Numbered from the stretch's first letter, positions 8,501-17,214 are shown. The stretch: DNA of 36,785 nucleotides from Paenibacillus sp. MZ04-78.2 (GCF_024213375.1 NZ_JANAVJ010000048.1:1-36785), one strand, 5' to 3'. The notes: generated by a model from the sequence alone, not told the origin. Numbers and translations are program-made.

Positions 8501-9277
8501 TTAACAATAACGTGAAATGAGTTCCTGCAGCTGTCCGCAAACGACGGACGAGCCCCGGCGCAGCTCGCCGCCCGGGATGGTCACGCGGACGAAGCTTTCG
8601 TCCAGCCCCATTCGTTCTTCGTATCTTCCCCGGGAGCCCCGGGCGCGGCGGTCGATCTGCAAGAACAGCTCCAGATCGTCTCCCCTTGGGAAATAGAGCA
8701 CCTCAAGCTCATCAAGAGCGCGGCGAAAATGCGTCGTCGGCACGTACTCAAACTCCTGCACGAAAGGCGCCGGCCCGTCAAAGCTTGGCGCGTATTCGTT
8801 CGTGACCTCGCGGAGACGGAAGCCAAGCTCATCCAACGCCCCCATCACGGTAAGCACGTTCGGGCCGGCTACGATCTCGATTTCGTCCCGGTCGGTCGGA
8901 TCGATCGCCCTGTCGATATCGAGGCCCGTTTCCACCCAGACCGGCGTGTTCCGATGCGTCAGCGGAGCGTATTCGGGAATCTCCAGCGCAAACGGAATCT
9001 CCATGCTGTCGCCGGGCCGCAGCAGGAAGCCGTCGGTGATGTGGTATTTGGCGATCTCCGCGGTATAGGTCATTTTCTTACCATTATCATCTTCCTGCAA
9101 ATACTCCGTTTTCAAATACACGTAGATGCTCCCGATCTGCTGCTCCAATTGACCGCCTTGAATATGCGCGACTCCGCTGAGCGTTTCACCGGGTGAAACC
9201 TGCGTATGTTCCAGCTTCGTGTCCACCTTCGCCGAACCGATCCCTACACTTGCAAGCACTTTCTTAAATATGGACAT
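8501..9277 (-). CDS. spo0M: SpoOM-family sporulation-control protein
   Basis: The ATG at 9277 has GGGAGG upstream; an in-frame start at 9307 (MAYFKREAKA) lacks a ribosome site and was not chosen. The 258-residue protein begins MSIFKKVLASVGIGSAKVDT, the usual start of SpoOM proteins, and continues with the arrestin-like beta-sandwich (LSGVAHIQGGQLEQQIGSIY, EIPFALEIPEYAPLTHRNTP, VWVETGLDIDRAIDP). In Bacillus SpoOM affects early sporulation and cell-shape proteins in the cytoplasm. The C-terminal part (RYEERMGLDESFVRVTIPGG) is also typical. Monocistronic with a strong terminator. Confidence 0.9.
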   Translation of the reverse strand: MSIFKKVLASVGIGSAKVDTKLEHTQVSPGETLSGVAHIQGGQLEQQIGSIYVYLKTEYLQEDDNGKKMTYTAEIAKYHITDGFLLRPGDSMEIPFALEIPEYAPLTHRNTPVWVETGLDIDRAIDPTDRDEIEIVAGPNVLTVMGALDELGFRLREVTNEYAPSFDGPAPFVQEFEYVPTTHFRRALDELEVLYFPRGDDLELFLQIDRRARGSRGRYEERMGLDESFVRVTIPGGELRRGSSVVCGQLQELISRYC

Positions 9278-9319
9278 CGCCTTTGCCTCCCGCTTGAAGT
9301 ACGCCAAAGTTTTGTTTTT

Positions 9320-9988
9320 TTATCTTTTGAGCAAACGGTAGCCTTTCCGGACTACATTCAACACGAAGCCGGGAATCGGGACACGCCGCAAGGGCGGAAG
9401 GTAGAACCGATCGTACGCTTTCTTCAGATCGTCCCACATCCTGCACGGCTCCGGCTTCAAAAAATCCGACACGTCCACCACCACGCCGCGGCCGTCCCGC
9501 ATCATGACGTTTTTGCCGTGAATGTCGTGCGGACGAAGCCCTCTGCTAACCGCATAGGCAAGTGCTTCGTCAATATCGTCGATCACCTGCTGGGGGATCG
9601 GAATGCCTTTCCGGATGCAATCGTACAGCGTGATGCCGTTCAACCGCCGGAGCGCCAGATAGCCGTCGCCATAGTACAGGCACTCCGAATATGCCGGATG
9701 CCGCCCCAAACGGCGGTACACCTCGGCCTCCTCTTCCAGTCCCGACCGTCCCGGCGCATATATCTTCACCACAACCTCCGGGTAATCCGGATGCGCCACA
9801 ACCGCCGCATAGTTGCCCGCGCCCACCAACCGCCAAGGGTCGGGCACGCGGTATACGACGATCGGATCGTGCGGCTGCTCGCTCTTGATGTGCAGCTCCG
9901 GCAATAGGCGGCGCTCGATCTGCGTGATGAACGGGTGACGCTCACTCCAGTCCTCTTCGCCTGCCATCGTCCGATTGTTATCCGCCAT
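9320..9988 (-). CDS. Small protein kinase-like protein
   Basis: The protein (222 residues from ATG 9988; a start at 9967 would remove seven) has a minimal kinase fold. A glycine loop is seen in LVGAGNYAAVVAHPD, the ATP-binding lysine in EVVVKIYAPG, an acidic helix in EEEAEVYRRL, the catalytic loop in LRPHDIHGKNVMMRDG (HDxxxxN), and a DFG equivalent in VVVDVSDF. The spacing resembles small bacterial Ser/Thr or RIO/Kdo-type kinases. The substrate is unknown. The start overlaps the 3' end of the SMP-30 gene by 11 bases, so the two are probably co-transcribed. Neither candidate start has a strong ribosome site, which suggests coupled translation. Confidence 0.78.
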   Translation of the reverse strand: MADNNRTMAGEEDWSERHPFITQIERRLLPELHIKSEQPHDPIVVYRVPDPWRLVGAGNYAAVVAHPDYPEVVVKIYAPGRSGLEEEAEVYRRLGRHPAYSECLYYGDGYLALRRLNGITLYDCIRKGIPIPQQVIDDIDEALAYAVSRGLRPHDIHGKNVMMRDGRGVVVDVSDFLKPEPCRMWDDLKKAYDRFYLPPLRRVPIPGFVLNVVRKGYRLLKR

Positions 9989-10868
9989 AAAAGCAAGCCG
10001 GTCTGCCTTGTACGCCCGTCTTGACACGAAATAAGCCGCCGGCATGCGGCTGCTGCGCCAGCTGTTCCCCGCTCAGCCCCGTCCGGGCCGTCGTAATGTA
10101 CAGCTCGTCCCACTCCGGACCGCCGAACGCGCAGGAGGTCACCTGCGCAGCCGGAACGCGGACGAAGCCGAGCCTTTCGCCGGTCTGCGGATTCCAGCAG
10201 GACACCCGCCAGCCGCCCCACTGGGCAACCCACAGCATCCCTTCGCCATCGACGGCCATGCCATCGGGAATGCCCTCGCCTTCCGGAATCGTGACCACCG
10301 TGCGCCGGTTCGAGATCGCCCCTGCTGCCGGCTCGTAGTCGTACGCGACGACCTGTTTGGTAGGCGAGTCGATGTAATACATCGTACGCCCGTCGAGGCT
10401 CCAGCCGAGCCCGTTGGAGCAGCTTACGCCATCGACTGCCTTCCGCAGCGATCCGTCAGGCTCCAGACAATACAGTGCCCCTGTCGGGTCGCTGTTCTTG
10501 CAGTTCATCGTCCCCGCCCAGAAGCGTCCGGCTTCGTCGCATTTGCCGTCGTTAAACCGGTTTTCCGGAAGCCCCGCCTCCGGGTCGGCGAGCTTCGTCA
10601 GCCGCTCGGTCGCGATATCGAACAGATGGAAGCCATGCTCCAGCGCGAGCACCAAACCGTCGCCCTCCGCTCTCGGTACCGCTGCCCCGACCCGCTGGTC
10701 AAGCTGGATCGAACGGTCCGTTCCTTGAACCGGATCATAGTGATGAATCCGCTTTCCCTCGATATCGACCCACAGCAGCCGGCCGCTGCGGTGATCCCAT
10801 ACCGGCCCTTCGCCCAGCGCCACCTTCTTGTCCAAAATCAACTCCGCCGTTAGCTGCCACGATTCCAA
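9978..10868 (-). CDS. SMP-30/gluconolactonase/LRE family protein
   Basis: The start is TTG at 10868 with GAGGAGGACTGCAA before it. The 296-residue protein is a six-bladed propeller of the SMP-30/gluconolactonase family, which hydrolyse sugar lactones with a bound divalent metal. Visible motifs are LGEGPVWDHRSGRLLWVDIE (metal ligand Glu20), ENRFNDGKCDEAGRFWAGTM, DGVSCSNGLGWSLDGRTMYY and IPDGMAVDGEGMLWVAQWGG, which hold the conserved Asn and Asp ligands. The length is normal. It probably acts on an aldonolactone in sugar catabolism; the exact substrate cannot be read from sequence. A kinase-like gene overlaps its end. Confidence 0.9.
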   Translation of the reverse strand: MESWQLTAELILDKKVALGEGPVWDHRSGRLLWVDIEGKRIHHYDPVQGTDRSIQLDQRVGAAVPRAEGDGLVLALEHGFHLFDIATERLTKLADPEAGLPENRFNDGKCDEAGRFWAGTMNCKNSDPTGALYCLEPDGSLRKAVDGVSCSNGLGWSLDGRTMYYIDSPTKQVVAYDYEPAAGAISNRRTVVTIPEGEGIPDGMAVDGEGMLWVAQWGGWRVSCWNPQTGERLGFVRVPAAQVTSCAFGGPEWDELYITTARTGLSGEQLAQQPHAGGLFRVKTGVQGRPACFYGG

Positions 10869-10983
10869 TTGCAGTCCTCCTCGTCCTCGCGTGCCTCAAA
10901 GCACGCGCCGTATGCTCCCATTGTAGCACAAAGAAAAAGCCAAATGCGATGCGGCGACAAAGGTTTATGCGCTGCATCAAGCC

Positions 10984-11037
10984 GAAAAAAAGACCCATCG
11001 GCCCCACCTCTCATAAGGGAAGGAGCTAACAGGTCTT
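10984..11037 (-). terminator. Possible terminator of the Ala/Gln-rich protein gene
   Basis: On the minus strand AAGACC and GGTCTT can pair across a long loop and are followed by seven T. The outer stem is only six bases, so the call is moderate. Confidence 0.45.
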
Positions 11038-11054
11038 GAGACTTGCTTCAGCCG

Positions 11055-11327
11055 TTATTCTTCCATCGGCTGCAGATTTTGCAAAGCCGATTGGTCTTCG
11101 GCAAGCTGTGCATCCGCTTGTTCTACGGCAGGCTTGTTCTCGTCATGCCCGGCTTGTGCGATCGAGCGCTCGGCTTTTTCCACGGCCGTTTCAGCCTGCT
11201 CGATCATTTGGGCGGACGGATGGCTCTGCGCTTGGGTTACGGCGTTATGCGCCTTTACCACCGAATTTTGCGCTTGCGAGACCGGGTTTTGCGATTGAAG
11301 GCTGGAGTCGTATTCGTAACGGGTCAT
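11055..11327 (-). CDS. Ala/Gln-rich coiled-coil hypothetical protein (90 aa)
   Basis: AAAGGATGACCAAGC precedes the ATG. The protein is hydrophilic and repetitive (SQAQNSVVKAHNAVTQAQ, EQAETAVEKAERSIAQAG, AVEQADAQLAEDQSALQ), with the heptad-like Ala/Gln spacing of a helical coiled coil and no Cys or Trp. There is no signal peptide. Proteins of this composition are often stress-, desiccation- or spore-associated, but no family is recognised and that link is a guess. It is flanked by terminators on both sides and so is probably monocistronic. Confidence 0.7.
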   Translation of the reverse strand: MTRYEYDSSLQSQNPVSQAQNSVVKAHNAVTQAQSHPSAQMIEQAETAVEKAERSIAQAGHDENKPAVEQADAQLAEDQSALQNLQPMEE

Positions 11328-11433
11328 GCTTGGTCATCCTTTCCACATACAGGGTTGCTGTTAATGTGGGAAGAAACGGCCGTTTTTATTCGTCGGGCTG
11401 GGGGCGCCTTCCGGTACTTATCGGGACACAGGC

Positions 11434-11474
11434 AAAAGGGCTGGACAGGATGACTATTCCCGCCCAGCCTTTTT
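11434..11474 (-). terminator. Hairpin terminator after the CDF exporter gene
   Basis: AAAGGGCTGG (about 11435-11444) pairs with CCAGCCTTTT (about 11464-11474) with one G-U. It lies five bases past the exporter stop and could work on both strands. Confidence 0.6.
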
Positions 11475-11478
11475 ATAG

Positions 11479-12441
11479 TTATACCCGCAATTCCTCGTGG
11501 CGTATAGCCGAGTTCTCGATCTGGATCGTCGCATGGTGGATATTAAACCGCTCCGCCATCAGCTTGATGGCCTGCTGCAGCACCTCTTGGCTGTCCCGAT
11601 CGTCCTCGATCAGCAGGTGACAGCTGAACGAATCGAGGCCCGACGTAATTGTCCAGATGTGAAGATCATGCACGTTTACCACGCCCTTGATGTTCTCCAG
11701 CGCCTGTTTCACTTCCTGCTGGCTGACACCGGCCGGTGTACCTTCCATCAGCACGTGCACGGTATGGGAGATAATGCCCCAAGCGCTCTTAAGAATCAGC
11801 AGCGAAACGAGCACGCTGATAATCGGATCGGCGACGTACCAGCCGAAGGCCATCATCACCAGCCCCGCGAGAATGGCGCCGACGGAGCCGAGCGCGTCCC
11901 CGAGCACGTGGAGATAAGCGCTGCGCAGGTTGACGTTGTTCTTCACATCGCCCTTCCGCATGAGCATCCACGCGCTGAGCAGGTTGGCAAGCAGTCCGAC
12001 GGAGGCGATCGCTAGCATCGAGCCGCTGGCGACTTTCGGCGGGTCAAAGAAGCGGCCGTACGCTTCCCACATAATAAAGCCGGCGATGACAAACAGCGAA
12101 ATTCCGTTAAACAGCGCCGCCAAAATCTCAAAGCGGTGAAAGCCGTACGTCTTGGCCGGGGATGCCGGTCTCACGGCGAAGCTGAGCGCGATCAGGCTGA
12201 GCAGAAGCGAGCCGGCATCGCTGAGCATATGCCCGGAATCCGAAAGCAGCGCCAGGCTGTTCGTGATAAGCCCCCCGAAAAACTCCAGCAGCAAAACGCC
12301 CGACGTAATACTTAAAGCAATGATAAGCCCCTTTTTGTTGCCATCCCGGGCATGATCGTGATGATGGTGTCCATGGCCGTGATGGTGACCGTGACCATGT
12401 CCATGGTCGTGCGCGTGAGCGCCATGGTTATGAATGTGCAT
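11479..12441 (-). CDS. CDF-family zinc/cation exporter with His-rich N-terminus
   Basis: The 320-residue protein is a cation diffusion facilitator, which exports Zn(II) and similar metals in exchange for protons at the cell membrane. Residues 2-30 are an extreme His/Gly run (17 His) likely to bind metal. Six membrane segments follow. The transport site is in SLALLSDSGHMLSDAGSLLL (Asp68, His71, Asp75) and in the later HVLGDALGSVG (HxxxD). The cytoplasmic C-terminal domain contains VVNVHDLHIWTITSG and ends near NIHHATIQIE, typical of CzcD/ZitB-like members. GGGAGGG precedes the ATG. A sigma-A promoter with an ArsR/CzrA-type operator lies 55-110 bases upstream, so it should be metal-induced. Confidence 0.95.
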   Translation of the reverse strand: MHIHNHGAHAHDHGHGHGHHHGHGHHHHDHARDGNKKGLIIALSITSGVLLLEFFGGLITNSLALLSDSGHMLSDAGSLLLSLIALSFAVRPASPAKTYGFHRFEILAALFNGISLFVIAGFIMWEAYGRFFDPPKVASGSMLAIASVGLLANLLSAWMLMRKGDVKNNVNLRSAYLHVLGDALGSVGAILAGLVMMAFGWYVADPIISVLVSLLILKSAWGIISHTVHVLMEGTPAGVSQQEVKQALENIKGVVNVHDLHIWTITSGLDSFSCHLLIEDDRDSQEVLQQAIKLMAERFNIHHATIQIENSAIRHEELRV

Positions 12442-12496
12442 AAATCGTCCCTCCCAAGCTACAGGCGATCCGCTGCGGCGTTCCGACCGTATACTT

Positions 12497-12522
12497 AATA
12501 TATGAGCATGTGTTCATATATT
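12497..12522. promoter_or_regulatory. ArsR/SmtB-type 12-2-12 operator
   Basis: AATATATGAGCA (12497-12508), two bases, then TGTTCATATATT (12511-12522) form an inverted repeat with one mismatch in 12. ArsR/SmtB/CzrA family metal sensors bind 12-2-12 sites of the form ATATGAACA-N2-TGTTCATAT. It abuts the -10 of the exporter promoter, so bound repressor would block initiation. No arsR-type gene is in the window. Confidence 0.85.
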
Positions 12523-12551
12523 ATTATGCATCGTCGCACCCCCCTTGTCAA
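12523..12551 (-). promoter_or_regulatory. Sigma-A promoter of the CDF exporter gene
   Basis: On the minus strand a perfect TTGACA (12546-12551) is separated by 17 bases from CATAAT (12523-12528). The ArsR-type palindrome begins at the next base and covers the start site. Confidence 0.8.
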
Positions 12552-12643
12552 TCCTATCCATGAAATTTTTTACTCGCAGCTTGCTCTATGATGTCAGTAT
12601 GACCATTTCCACGCCAGTTTAAGAAGACCGTTCATTTTGAACG

Positions 12644-12683
12644 AAACCGTGAACCCAGCCGTCTGGAAAATCCGCACGGTTTT
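12644..12683. repeat. Inverted repeat with an inner hairpin, unassigned
   Basis: AAACCGTG (12644-12651) pairs with CACGGTTT (12675-12682), enclosing CCAG-CCGT-CTGG (12655-12666). Some T follow on the plus strand. It lies between the divergent exporter and regulator genes and ends no obvious gene. Confidence 0.5.
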
Positions 12684-12818
12684 GATTACCGTCCATTCCG
12701 GGCGGTGAACTGTTAAGTTTCTACAAAAAAATACAAAAGCGCGAACCGTCCCCTTGCCGGAAATTCCCTTTTTGCAGTACACTCAACACAACGTTACGCT
12801 GGAAACGCGGGGGTGCGC

Positions 12819-14441
12819 ATGTACAAAATCATGGTTGTGGACGACGAAGCGATCGTACGCGAGGGCATCAAGGAGCATATCGACTGGAACGGGCTTGGCT
12901 TCGAGCTCGTCGGCGATTATGCAAGCGGCCGGGAAGCGTGGGAAGCGATAGAGCAGCTCAGACCGGACCTCGTGCTGTCGGATATTTGCATGCCGTTTAT
13001 GGACGGGCTGGAGCTGACGCGGCTGATCCGGACCCGGTACCCTTTCGTGAAGGTGATCATCCTGACCGGCTTCGACGATTTCGATTATGCGCAGCAAGCG
13101 CTGCGGCTCAAAGCTTACGACTTTATTTTGAAACCGGTTACAGCGGCCGACCTTCGCGCGCTGCTGAAGAAGGTGAAAGGCGAACTCGACGAAGAAACCC
13201 GCCAGCGGGAAGATTTGACGCGCCTGCACATGCAGTTGAATCAAAGTCTGCCCCTGCTGAAGGAGCGCTTTCTCGAACGATGGGCGACGACCGCCATGGG
13301 GGAGGCGGAAATCCGGGAGCGGCTCCGCTATTTCGGGCTTCCCGAGCCTCGGCCGGACTATGTGGCGATGGTCGTCGATATCGACGACTTCGGCAGCAGC
13401 GAACATCTGCCCTCCGACCAAGATCAGGAGCTGCTGCGCTTTGCCGTATACAATATGGTCCAAGAAATCGTGGGACAGGAGAACGGAATCTCCTTTCGCA
13501 CCCGCGAGGAGCGCGTCGTGGCCATCGTGTCCGGGCTTGCGGCAATGCCCCTGTACGAGCTCGCGTACCAGCTCGCCGAAACGGTCCGGCAGTTTGTCGA
13601 GAAATATTTGAAATTGACGGTGAGCCTGGGTGTCGGACGCGTATGCGGCTCGCTGGAGCAGCTTCCCCTCGCTTACAAAAGCGCCCTGTCCGCGCTCGAA
13701 TACCGGCTGCTGCTCGGTAAAAATCAAGTGATTGGCATTGTCGATATGGAGGGACAGCCGCCCGCCGCTCCAGACAACGGCGCGGAATGGAACCGGCTGC
13801 TTGCCTCCGCCGTGAAAACCGGCACAACCGCAGACATTCACCGCTTGATCGAGCAGTTGGTCACCCATTTGAAAACGTCCCGGTTGCCGATCGAAGCCTG
13901 CTATTGGCAGATCCAATCGGTGATCGTCACGCTGATGAATACGGTCCGGGAGCTCGGAGCGGACGAGCCGCGCGCAGCCATAGGCGAGCGCAATTGGCTG
14001 ACGGACGTGTATCGGTTCAAGACGCTGGACGACATCCGGGACTGGCTGAAGCACATTCTAAGCCTGGCGCTGGAGCAAATCTCCGAGCAGCGGAACCGCC
14101 TGACGCATACGCAGGTGCTGCGGGCCACCGAGTATATCCGCGAGCACTACGTGAACGACAAGCTCTCCCTGCAGGAGCTGTGCCGGCATACGCTCATGAG
14201 CACCAGCTATTTCAGCACCGTGTTCAAGCAGCAGCTCGGCGAAACGTTCGTCGAATATTTGACGCGGGTGCGGATCGACAAGGCGAAGGAGCTGCTGCTG
14301 CATACCTCGCTCAAATCGTATGAGATTGCGTCGCAGGTCGGCTATGCCGATCCGAACTATTTCAGCCTGATCTTCAAGAAGCATTCCGGCCTCACGCCGA
14401 CGGAATACCGTGACAGCGCGGCCAAGGAGCCCCGCCGATGA
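12819..14441 (+). CDS. YesN-type response regulator with AraC DNA-binding domain
   Basis: The start at ATG 12819 gives the family's usual N-terminus (MYKIMVVDDEAIVREGI); a GTG six bases upstream is the alternative. The 540-residue protein has a receiver domain with Asp8/Asp9, phospho-acceptor Asp55 (LVLSDICMPFMDG), Thr83 and Lys105. A central region of about 280 residues follows, and a C-terminal pair of AraC helix-turn-helix motifs (LSLQELCRHTLMSTSYFSTV and SYEIASQVGYADPNYFSLIF, then KKHSGLTPTEYR). Such regulators activate carbohydrate uptake genes when phosphorylated. The stop overlaps the kinase start (ATGA), so regulator and kinase are translated together. TTGCCG-18-TACACT at about 12761-12790 could be its promoter. 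Confidence 0.94.
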   Translation: MYKIMVVDDEAIVREGIKEHIDWNGLGFELVGDYASGREAWEAIEQLRPDLVLSDICMPFMDGLELTRLIRTRYPFVKVIILTGFDDFDYAQQALRLKAYDFILKPVTAADLRALLKKVKGELDEETRQREDLTRLHMQLNQSLPLLKERFLERWATTAMGEAEIRERLRYFGLPEPRPDYVAMVVDIDDFGSSEHLPSDQDQELLRFAVYNMVQEIVGQENGISFRTREERVVAIVSGLAAMPLYELAYQLAETVRQFVEKYLKLTVSLGVGRVCGSLEQLPLAYKSALSALEYRLLLGKNQVIGIVDMEGQPPAAPDNGAEWNRLLASAVKTGTTADIHRLIEQLVTHLKTSRLPIEACYWQIQSVIVTLMNTVRELGADEPRAAIGERNWLTDVYRFKTLDDIRDWLKHILSLALEQISEQRNRLTHTQVLRATEYIREHYVNDKLSLQELCRHTLMSTSYFSTVFKQQLGETFVEYLTRVRIDKAKELLLHTSLKSYEIASQVGYADPNYFSLIFKKHSGLTPTEYRDSAAKEPRR

Positions 14442-16213
14442 AGCCAGTGTCCCGCCTGCCGTCGCCCTTGTTCCAATTCAAGAGCATCCGCTCCAGCATC
14501 GCCGCGGCTTTTTCCTGCTTGATTCTCGTCTCCGTTGGCATCACCAGCTTCATATCCTATCGGCTGTCCGCCGACGCCGTGGAGAAAAATTCGCAAGCCT
14601 ACCTCTCGGAAGTCATGAAGCAGGTCGGCGCCAACATCCAGTCCTACTTCACGAATATGGAGAACATCTCCACCCTGGCCCTGACGAACAAAGACATCAA
14701 ATATTTTATCTCCAACACGGTGTTCATCAGTGAGGCCGACCGCCGGGTATACGAGAAGCGGATCTCGGACATGTTCCAGTCGATTCTGTACACCCGCAAA
14801 GACATCGCCTCCATCATGGTGTTCGGTTACAACGGCAAGTTCGTATCGGACCGGCGCAGCACCGGCCTCAACCCGAACGCGAAGCCGGAGGAGCAGCTCT
14901 GGTACAAGCAGGCGAAGCAGGAAGGCGGCAAGCCGGTCGTCTCCTCCTCCCACGTCCAGCGTGTGATCCAGAACGAATACCGCTGGGTCGTCTCCCTCAG
15001 CCGGGAGCTGAAAAGCACCGACGGGATTGCGGGGGAAGGCATTTTTCTCGTCGATCTCAACTTGAGCGTCATCAGCGAAATCAGCAGCCAGGTCAACCTC
15101 GGCAAGCGGGGCTACGTGTTCATTGTCGACAACGGCGGCAACATCGTCTACCACCCGCAGCAGCAGCTCATCTACAGCAACCTGAAGAGCGAGCTGATCG
15201 ACGAGGTGATGCATACGGACAGCTTCGTTGCGTACGACGGCGACGAATCGCGCATCTATTCGGTCCACGATACGAAATTCGGCTGGAAAATCGTCGGCGT
15301 CGCCTACACGGACGAGCTCGTCACCAACAAGCACACGATTCAAAGCTCGTTCCTGCTGCTGGCCGTCTTCGGGCTGGCGATCACCCTGCTGCTGTCGTTC
15401 GTGCTCTCGCACCGGTTTTCCAAGCCGATCAAGAACCTACAGGATAAGATGAAGCAGGTGGAAAAAGGCAACTTCGACATTCGCGCCGAGATCGAGCAGC
15501 AGAACGAGATCGGCCAGCTCGGGCGCACGTTCAACCTGATGGTCGGCCACACGAAGGAGCTGATGAGCGAAATCATCCGCAACGAGGAAACGAAGCGCAA
15601 AAGCGAGCTCAAGGTGCTTCAAGCGCAGATCAACCCGCATTTTCTGTACAATACGCTCGATTCGATCATCTGGATGGCGGAAGGCAAGAAGCACGAGGAA
15701 GTCGTGCTCATGACCTCCGCGCTCGCCAAGCTGTTCCGCGCCAGCATCAACAAAAGCGACGAGCTCGTGCCTATCATTATCGAAATCGAGCATATCCGCA
15801 GCTATCTGCTGATCCAGAAGATGAGGTACAAGGAAAAGCTGGATTACCGGATCGACGTTTCCCAACACATTATGGGCTGCAAAACGATCAAAATTTTGCT
15901 CCAGCCTTTCGTCGAAAACGCCATCTATCACGGGATCAAAAACAAACCGGGGTGCGGGCTCATCACCATCGCAGGCAGAGAGAAGGACGGCAAGATCGTG
16001 TTCACCATCGAGGACAACGGCCTCGGGATGACGCCGGACCGGCTGCGGCACATTCTGGTACCCCGGACGGGAACGGAATACGGCAATGGCGTAGGCATTG
16101 CCAACGTACACGAACGGATTCAGCTTTATTTCGGGACGGGCTACGGCGTGAGCTTCGAAAGCGAGCCCGAGAAGGGTACCCGGGTCACGCTGACGATCCC
16201 GAAAAGCGAATAG
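14438..16213 (+). CDS. YesM-type membrane sensor histidine kinase
   Basis: The ATG overlaps the regulator stop by four bases. The 591-residue protein has membrane segments at about residues 18-41 and 303-324 around an extracellular Cache-like sensor domain (VYEKRISDMFQSILYTRKDI, RGYVFIVDNGGNIVYHPQQQ). A HAMP linker (HRFSKPIKNLQDKMKQVEKG) follows. The His_kinase domain has His401 in QAQINPHFLYNTLDSIIWMA, and the ATPase domain has LLQPFVENAIYHGIKNK and FTIEDNGLGM. It should sense a sugar, directly or through the neighbouring anchored binding protein, and phosphorylate the adjoining regulator. Confidence 0.94.
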   Translation: MKPVSRLPSPLFQFKSIRSSIAAAFSCLILVSVGITSFISYRLSADAVEKNSQAYLSEVMKQVGANIQSYFTNMENISTLALTNKDIKYFISNTVFISEADRRVYEKRISDMFQSILYTRKDIASIMVFGYNGKFVSDRRSTGLNPNAKPEEQLWYKQAKQEGGKPVVSSSHVQRVIQNEYRWVVSLSRELKSTDGIAGEGIFLVDLNLSVISEISSQVNLGKRGYVFIVDNGGNIVYHPQQQLIYSNLKSELIDEVMHTDSFVAYDGDESRIYSVHDTKFGWKIVGVAYTDELVTNKHTIQSSFLLLAVFGLAITLLLSFVLSHRFSKPIKNLQDKMKQVEKGNFDIRAEIEQQNEIGQLGRTFNLMVGHTKELMSEIIRNEETKRKSELKVLQAQINPHFLYNTLDSIIWMAEGKKHEEVVLMTSALAKLFRASINKSDELVPIIIEIEHIRSYLLIQKMRYKEKLDYRIDVSQHIMGCKTIKILLQPFVENAIYHGIKNKPGCGLITIAGREKDGKIVFTIEDNGLGMTPDRLRHILVPRTGTEYGNGVGIANVHERIQLYFGTGYGVSFESEPEKGTRVTLTIPKSE

Positions 16214-16227
16214 GAAAGGAGCAGCCG

Positions 16228-17214
16228 ATGCAGACGCAAAAAAAGATCGTGTGGATGTTGGTGCCTCTCTTGGCCTTATGCGTCTATGCCGCTATCCTGC
16301 TCCCGTCCGTCCGGACCGAAAGCGGCAAGGACAAGAGCATTATCGTCATTATGAAGAGCAACGATATCCGCACGGAATTTTGGCAGACGGTCCGGGCCGG
16401 GGTGAAGACGGCCGCCAAAGAATTTCAGGCGAAAGCGGACATTCGCGGCCCCTTGCAGGAAACCGACGTGCACGAGCAGATCGGTCTTGTGGAGCAGGCG
16501 ATTGCGGAGAAGCCCCAAGCAATCGTGCTGGCCCCCGCCGCCGCCGACCTGCTGGTTCCTGTGGCGGAGAAGGTCCGCCAAGCCGGAATCAAGCTGGTCG
16601 TGATCGATTCGCCGTTGGACGGCAATCCCGGCGACAGCTTTATCGCCAGCAACAATCTGGATGCAGGCAGAAAAGCCGGACGCGCCTTGGCCTCTATGAC
16701 GAAGGGCCCGCCCGCCGTCGCGATCCTTAGCGACAAGAACGGCTCGCCCACCGCTACAGACCGGGAAACCGGCATTCGGGAGGCGCTCGCCGCCGACCCG
16801 GCGGCGGTTGTCGTCGGCACGGGGTATGCCACGAATCAGGAGGAGCGGGCCTACCAAGTGACCAAGCAGCTGCTGGCCGATTACCCGGAGACGAACGGCA
16901 TGATCTGCCTGAACGAAACGGCTACCTTGGGGGCCGCCAAAGCAATCAAGGAATTGAATAAAAGCGCCTCGGTCAAGCTCGTCGGCTTCGGCGCTTCGAT
17001 CTACGAGATCAAGCTGCTGGAGGAAGACGCGCTGCATGCCACGCTGGTCCAGAAGCCTTTTAACCTCGGATATTTGGGCGTGAAGGCGGCCGTGGAGCTT
17101 ATCGACGGGAAAAAAGCGAACCCGCACGACAATATCGATTCGACGGTCGTCACCAAGGAGAACATGTACGATCCGGAAAATCAAAAGCTGCTCTTCCCTT
17201 TTGTGGAAAGGTGA
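16228..17214 (+). CDS. Membrane-anchored sugar-binding protein of the RbsB type
   Basis: GGAAAGGAGCAGCCG precedes ATG 16228, 14 bases after the kinase stop. The 328-residue protein begins with one hydrophobic segment (VWMLVPLLALCVYAAILLPS) that has no good lipobox (LLALC), so it is probably anchored, not a lipoprotein. The rest is a type I periplasmic binding fold: SIIVIMKSNDIRTEFWQTVR, QAIVLAPAAADLLVPVAEKV, VVIDSPLDGNPGDSFIASNN, NGMICLNETATLGAAKAIKE. Its position beside a kinase/regulator pair and its anchor suggest it presents sugar to the sensor kinase, as in three-component carbohydrate sensing systems. That role is inference. Confidence 0.85.
   Translation: MQTQKKIVWMLVPLLALCVYAAILLPSVRTESGKDKSIIVIMKSNDIRTEFWQTVRAGVKTAAKEFQAKADIRGPLQETDVHEQIGLVEQAIAEKPQAIVLAPAAADLLVPVAEKVRQAGIKLVVIDSPLDGNPGDSFIASNNLDAGRKAGRALASMTKGPPAVAILSDKNGSPTATDRETGIREALAADPAAVVVGTGYATNQEERAYQVTKQLLADYPETNGMICLNETATLGAAKAIKELNKSASVKLVGFGASIYEIKLLEEDALHATLVQKPFNLGYLGVKAAVELIDGKKANPHDNIDSTVVTKENMYDPENQKLLFPFVER

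Noticed and set aside
12783..14054. Long minus-strand frame (423 codons) opposite the AraC-type regulator
   Set aside because: It mirrors the sense gene, which has clear domains. GC-rich third positions open long antisense frames; the same applies to minus frames at 14357-15412, 15437-16111, 16276-17184 and 17325-18545.
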